From Onchocerca lupi (Eukaryota > Nematoda > Chromadorea > Rhabditida > Onchocercidae), in the NCBI GenBank assembly GCA_028564675.1, contig JAOVVO010000046.1, positions 62,001 through 126,000 of the forward strand: DNA of 64,000 nt. The letters are read 5' to 3'. Of the stretch, positions 61,052-64,000 are shown piece by piece. A model generated the notes under the pieces. The model had not been told where the DNA came from and did not search any database. It worked only from the letters and a program-made list of their open reading frames with translations. Within the stretch, counting starts at the first letter, position 1. Each line of letters opens with the position of its first letter. Made by a program: the position numbers and the translations under genes.

Positions 61052-64000
61052 TTATTTGAAATTTTTAAATTTTCTCTTTCTTTTCCGATTGCCAAACTTG
61101 TTTGTTTCTTCCAGTAAAGCGTGGTCAACACTTTTGGATTCAGTACTGGAATGATTCACACATAAAAACATCAATTACAAGATTTTGGGAATTTTTCCAA
61201 ATTGTTACGATCCTTAAATAACTGTAAGCTCACGGAAAACCTTTAGGAATACGCTGTCTCTAATGCAAAGTGATTTACAGCAATGAAATTTTGTTCCTAC
61301 TTGTAATTTAGAATTTTCTCGAATTTACCTTGATGATTTGACCGATAAAATAGTGCCAATTTTCTTAGCTGTCTTCAGATCGATACTCTGTAAAGCATTT
61401 GTCCAGTCATCTTCGCTTCCTTTAATTGCATACTGCTTTAATTCCCGACCAATCTCTTCTTTTAGTCTCGCCCGATCTCTATCTTGCCTTTTTTTGATTT
61501 CTACAGCTGCCTCGTGAAGTTCATCCTATAAAGAGAAAAAAAGATATCCTCAAAATTATTAATCCTAAGTGTATTTGTTTCAAAGGCAAGTTTTCCAAGA
61601 TGAAGTTGACAATTCCATTCCTAAAACCATTTCTGGATTACGATGAAAATTAGAATTTCTTATATTTGAGAACGCGACTTCATATACAAGACAGTTAACT
61701 TTTTTACTTTAATCAATGATTTCATAATATGATGGATCGAAAATTTACATCGAGAGAAATAGGAACAGGCTGCATTGAAGTAACATCAGCTGAATGCTCA
61801 TTGATTTCCTGACTATCAATTTCTTGCCGTATTGCATCCATACAAATCTGATCGAGGTATTCAGAAAGTTTCCGAATAGCTTTATTGAACAAAGCCAGCA
61901 ACTGATTAGCAGGTAGGTCAAGTTCTGTAACTAAGACATCCACCGTTTTATGTTGCAATCCAACGCCTAACAAAATCGCTGATTGCACACTGTTTAGTTT
62001 GATCTAGAATAAAAACGATTAAAATCAATCAATATGGAAAGGAAACAGTAAAATATACGCTGACTTTATTTTTTATTTTCTCTACTACTACATATTTGCT
62101 TCCTTAATTTCTTCTTTCCGACTCTTGACAAAAGATTTCGGGAATGTTAAGAAATTTTTTACAAAGATTGCAGATATTTCCATTGGCAAGGCATTAAAAT
62201 CGTCAAAGATAGAATATGAAGTTCAAGACAGGCTAAAGTCACTCTGACTCTCTTACTTGCAATAAAGTACATAAAAATTAATATTTCACCAACTTCTTCA
62301 TCGAATCGTTCTTCGAAATATAATAAAGCAAGTATTGGCAATATGTCAGTGATCAAATGATGATCGATCATATTCCGTGCATACTGAGATAATCGGCGTA
62401 AATCACTATTTGAAAGAAATAATCCAAGTTCCTCTCTGGTTAGAACTAAAAGATAATTTTGCGATTAATTAACAACTTATGTGCTGGATAAAAATCTTTC
62501 AATATGTCGAGAATCAATTCTTTCATTTTTTTAATTGAAGAATAGTAGTGCCATAGCTCTTCATACCATTCGAATAATTTAATATTTACCTTCCCTTTTG
62601 CATTGCTTTACGATCTCATTATTTTTCAGTTGAAGAATACTGAGGGCCATCTGCGGCAAAAATTTGCTGAATTCAAATCCGAATAAACGCAAAATTCGAC
62701 GTCGAAATTCAGTCCAATATAACGGAAGACAAGAAGCACTGCTCTCGTTCAAATCTTTCTCATCTATAAATTAATTCAATTAATTAATACAAGCAAAAAA
62801 AAAAAAAAAAAAAAAAAACCGGCCTAGATTGCGCCTCCCTAATTTTCAGTTTATTTAATGTTATTTACAAGTTTTATTTTCCTTTTTTTTAAAATAAAAC
62901 TCTTTTGAAATGAAGGAAATGCAGTCAGTCAATAAAAAGAAATAAGGACATACCATTATTTATATCCCTCAGCATAATGCAAGTATGTTCACCAGTGAGG
63001 TCGCAGACAGACTGTCTGAGGTAGACCGGGACAAACTTTACACGCTTCCAAAATTTGAGCAAGGGTAAATTTAAACCAAATGAAACGCCTACAATGAACA
63101 AACAAACTAATATTTAAACATTTCATGAGCCTAAGCGAGAAAGACGAACATAACACCAAGAATTGCAACATTTTGAGTCAGGACTAAAATTTTAAAATCT
63201 AAAGACAAAGGCCATATACAATACCAATATAATCCAATTTCTCAGCACGCCGTTCATTTAAACGATGTAGAAGTGGTGGTAAATCAGCGCGTGGTTCAAT
63301 GACCTCTTCCAGTAATACCAATGCATCAGGATTCTACAAAATATTCATCATTTTTTCAATGTTTTATGAATAATGCTTGAAATCAGTAAGCGATTATTAG
63401 AAACCTATTATTCGAGAGAGATTATCTAACTTACAAAAGATTAAATGAAATGGCTGATTACTGGAATCATGATCCGAAACACAATTCTACGCTCGGTATA
63501 TAGTTCTACCAATTAGAATGAAATAAGAATCTCAATGGTTGTTTGTTAAGATAACTGCTTACTTCGATGTGTTTGACTTCCGCTTCCATATTAAAATCTT
63601 CGCTTTCTTTTAAGCATGGTACTTTTCCATGATAATATTCTAAAAGCAGTTCGAGAGCTCGTGAACCATATCCCAGTGCTGAAATACGTCATAATCAATA
63701 TCATATTTTCCTCATCAACATAAAAAAAATCATAAATACAGCAAGTAATCCATTTAATTCATAAGTATTTTGTGAATATTGATCAACTAACATTGGAAAT
63801 CAGGATGTACTGCTATTCTAACAATCCGTGCCCCACTCAATGTTGGAAAATCTTTATCCTGAAAATTCACGCCTTTCACAGAAAACAAAAGCAGAACAGT
63901 AAAATAACCAAACGTACAACATTCTATGGGTGCATTAAATTTTCAAAACTATTGCATTGAGGAAACTACATCCCACCATAAATTGTTGCGATATTGTCCA
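61052..64000 (-). CDS. NAT10 RNA cytidine acetyltransferase, C-terminal part (5' end outside window)
   Basis: NAT10/Kre33/TmcA-type enzyme making N4-acetylcytidine in 18S rRNA and tRNA; nucleolar and needed for small-subunit biogenesis. Exons on the minus strand: 64000-63977 (partial), 63858-63792, 63678-63563, 63333-63225, 63088-62954, 62763-62590, 62445-62294, 62003-61749, 61525-61329, 61145-61052; 440 residues, about the last two fifths. Seen in order: WTISQQFM and LSGARIVRIAVHPDFQ, then LGYGSRALELLLEYYHG (acetyl-CoA-binding part of the GNAT fold); LLEEVIEPRADLPPLLHRLN; FWKRVKFVPVYLRQS and DLTGEHTCIML; LQHKTVDVLVTELDLPANQL with LLALFNKAIRKL (tRNA-binding region); and a basic tail (RKRKRKFKNFK) typical of nucleolar NAT10. 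The helicase and N-terminal domains lie beyond the right edge. The donor at 62293 (GAA|GTTGGT) is the least certain site. The stop codon sits inside an AATAAA. Confidence 0.95.

Overview
This window is nuclear DNA from a nematode. It is AT-rich (roughly 70 percent). Its genes are split into short exons by mostly short introns ending in TTTTCAG-like acceptors, and several start codons lie a few bases downstream of such an acceptor with no upstream exon, as expected for spliced-leader trans-splicing. The gene set (alpha-tubulin, PAXBP1/GCFC, syntaxin-17, a DNAJA-type Hsp40, a Scratch-type zinc-finger factor, a FUST-1/FUS-like protein, Tim13, NAT10) is metazoan. A filarial or other spirurid (clade III) species fits best, but that is inference. 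No tRNA, rRNA or CRISPR was seen. Most genes below were assembled exon by exon by joining reading phases at GT..AG sites. | Layout. 1-3390 (-): alpha-tubulin, truncated at the left edge. 3391-7412: intergenic, with decayed mobile-element coding remnants. 7416-13416 (+): PAXBP1/GCFC1 homologue. 13844-15563 (+): syntaxin-17. 16499-20231 (-): type I Hsp40 (DNAJA2/DNJ-19-like) with a CaaX tail. 20307-22816 (-): three small, unrecognised split reading frames. 23757-24638 (-): secreted, probably GPI-linked Ly6-type protein. 24.6-32.5 kb: gene-poor, with coding-like relics and one striking hairpin. 32537-36736 (+): Scratch-family C2H2 factor with a likely alternative terminal exon. 36.7-44.6 kb: gene-poor, with a decayed zinc-finger copy and a dispersed repeat. 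44587-45960 (-): small secreted protein resembling the pepsin-inhibitor-3 repeat family. 46-51.6 kb: gene-poor. 51667-57597 (+): FUS/FUST-1 homologue. 58353-59010 (-): unrecognised 96-residue protein, divergently paired with 59362-60337 (+), Tim13. 61052-64000 (-): C-terminal 440 residues of NAT10, running off the right edge. | How the genes relate. Most are unrelated housekeeping functions: cytoskeleton, RNA processing, membrane fusion in autophagy, protein folding, mitochondrial import and rRNA/tRNA acetylation. Scratch sits between the two largest gene-poor tracts, as is common for developmental regulators. | Most interesting observations: (1) an apparent alternative last exon in the scratch gene with its own poly(A) signal, replacing the fifth zinc finger; (2) a 33-bp, almost perfect hairpin at 25500-25573; (3) small split genes recognisable only by phase-matched splice sites; (4) an alpha-tubulin with Glu instead of Lys at position 40 and an apparent GC-AG intron.
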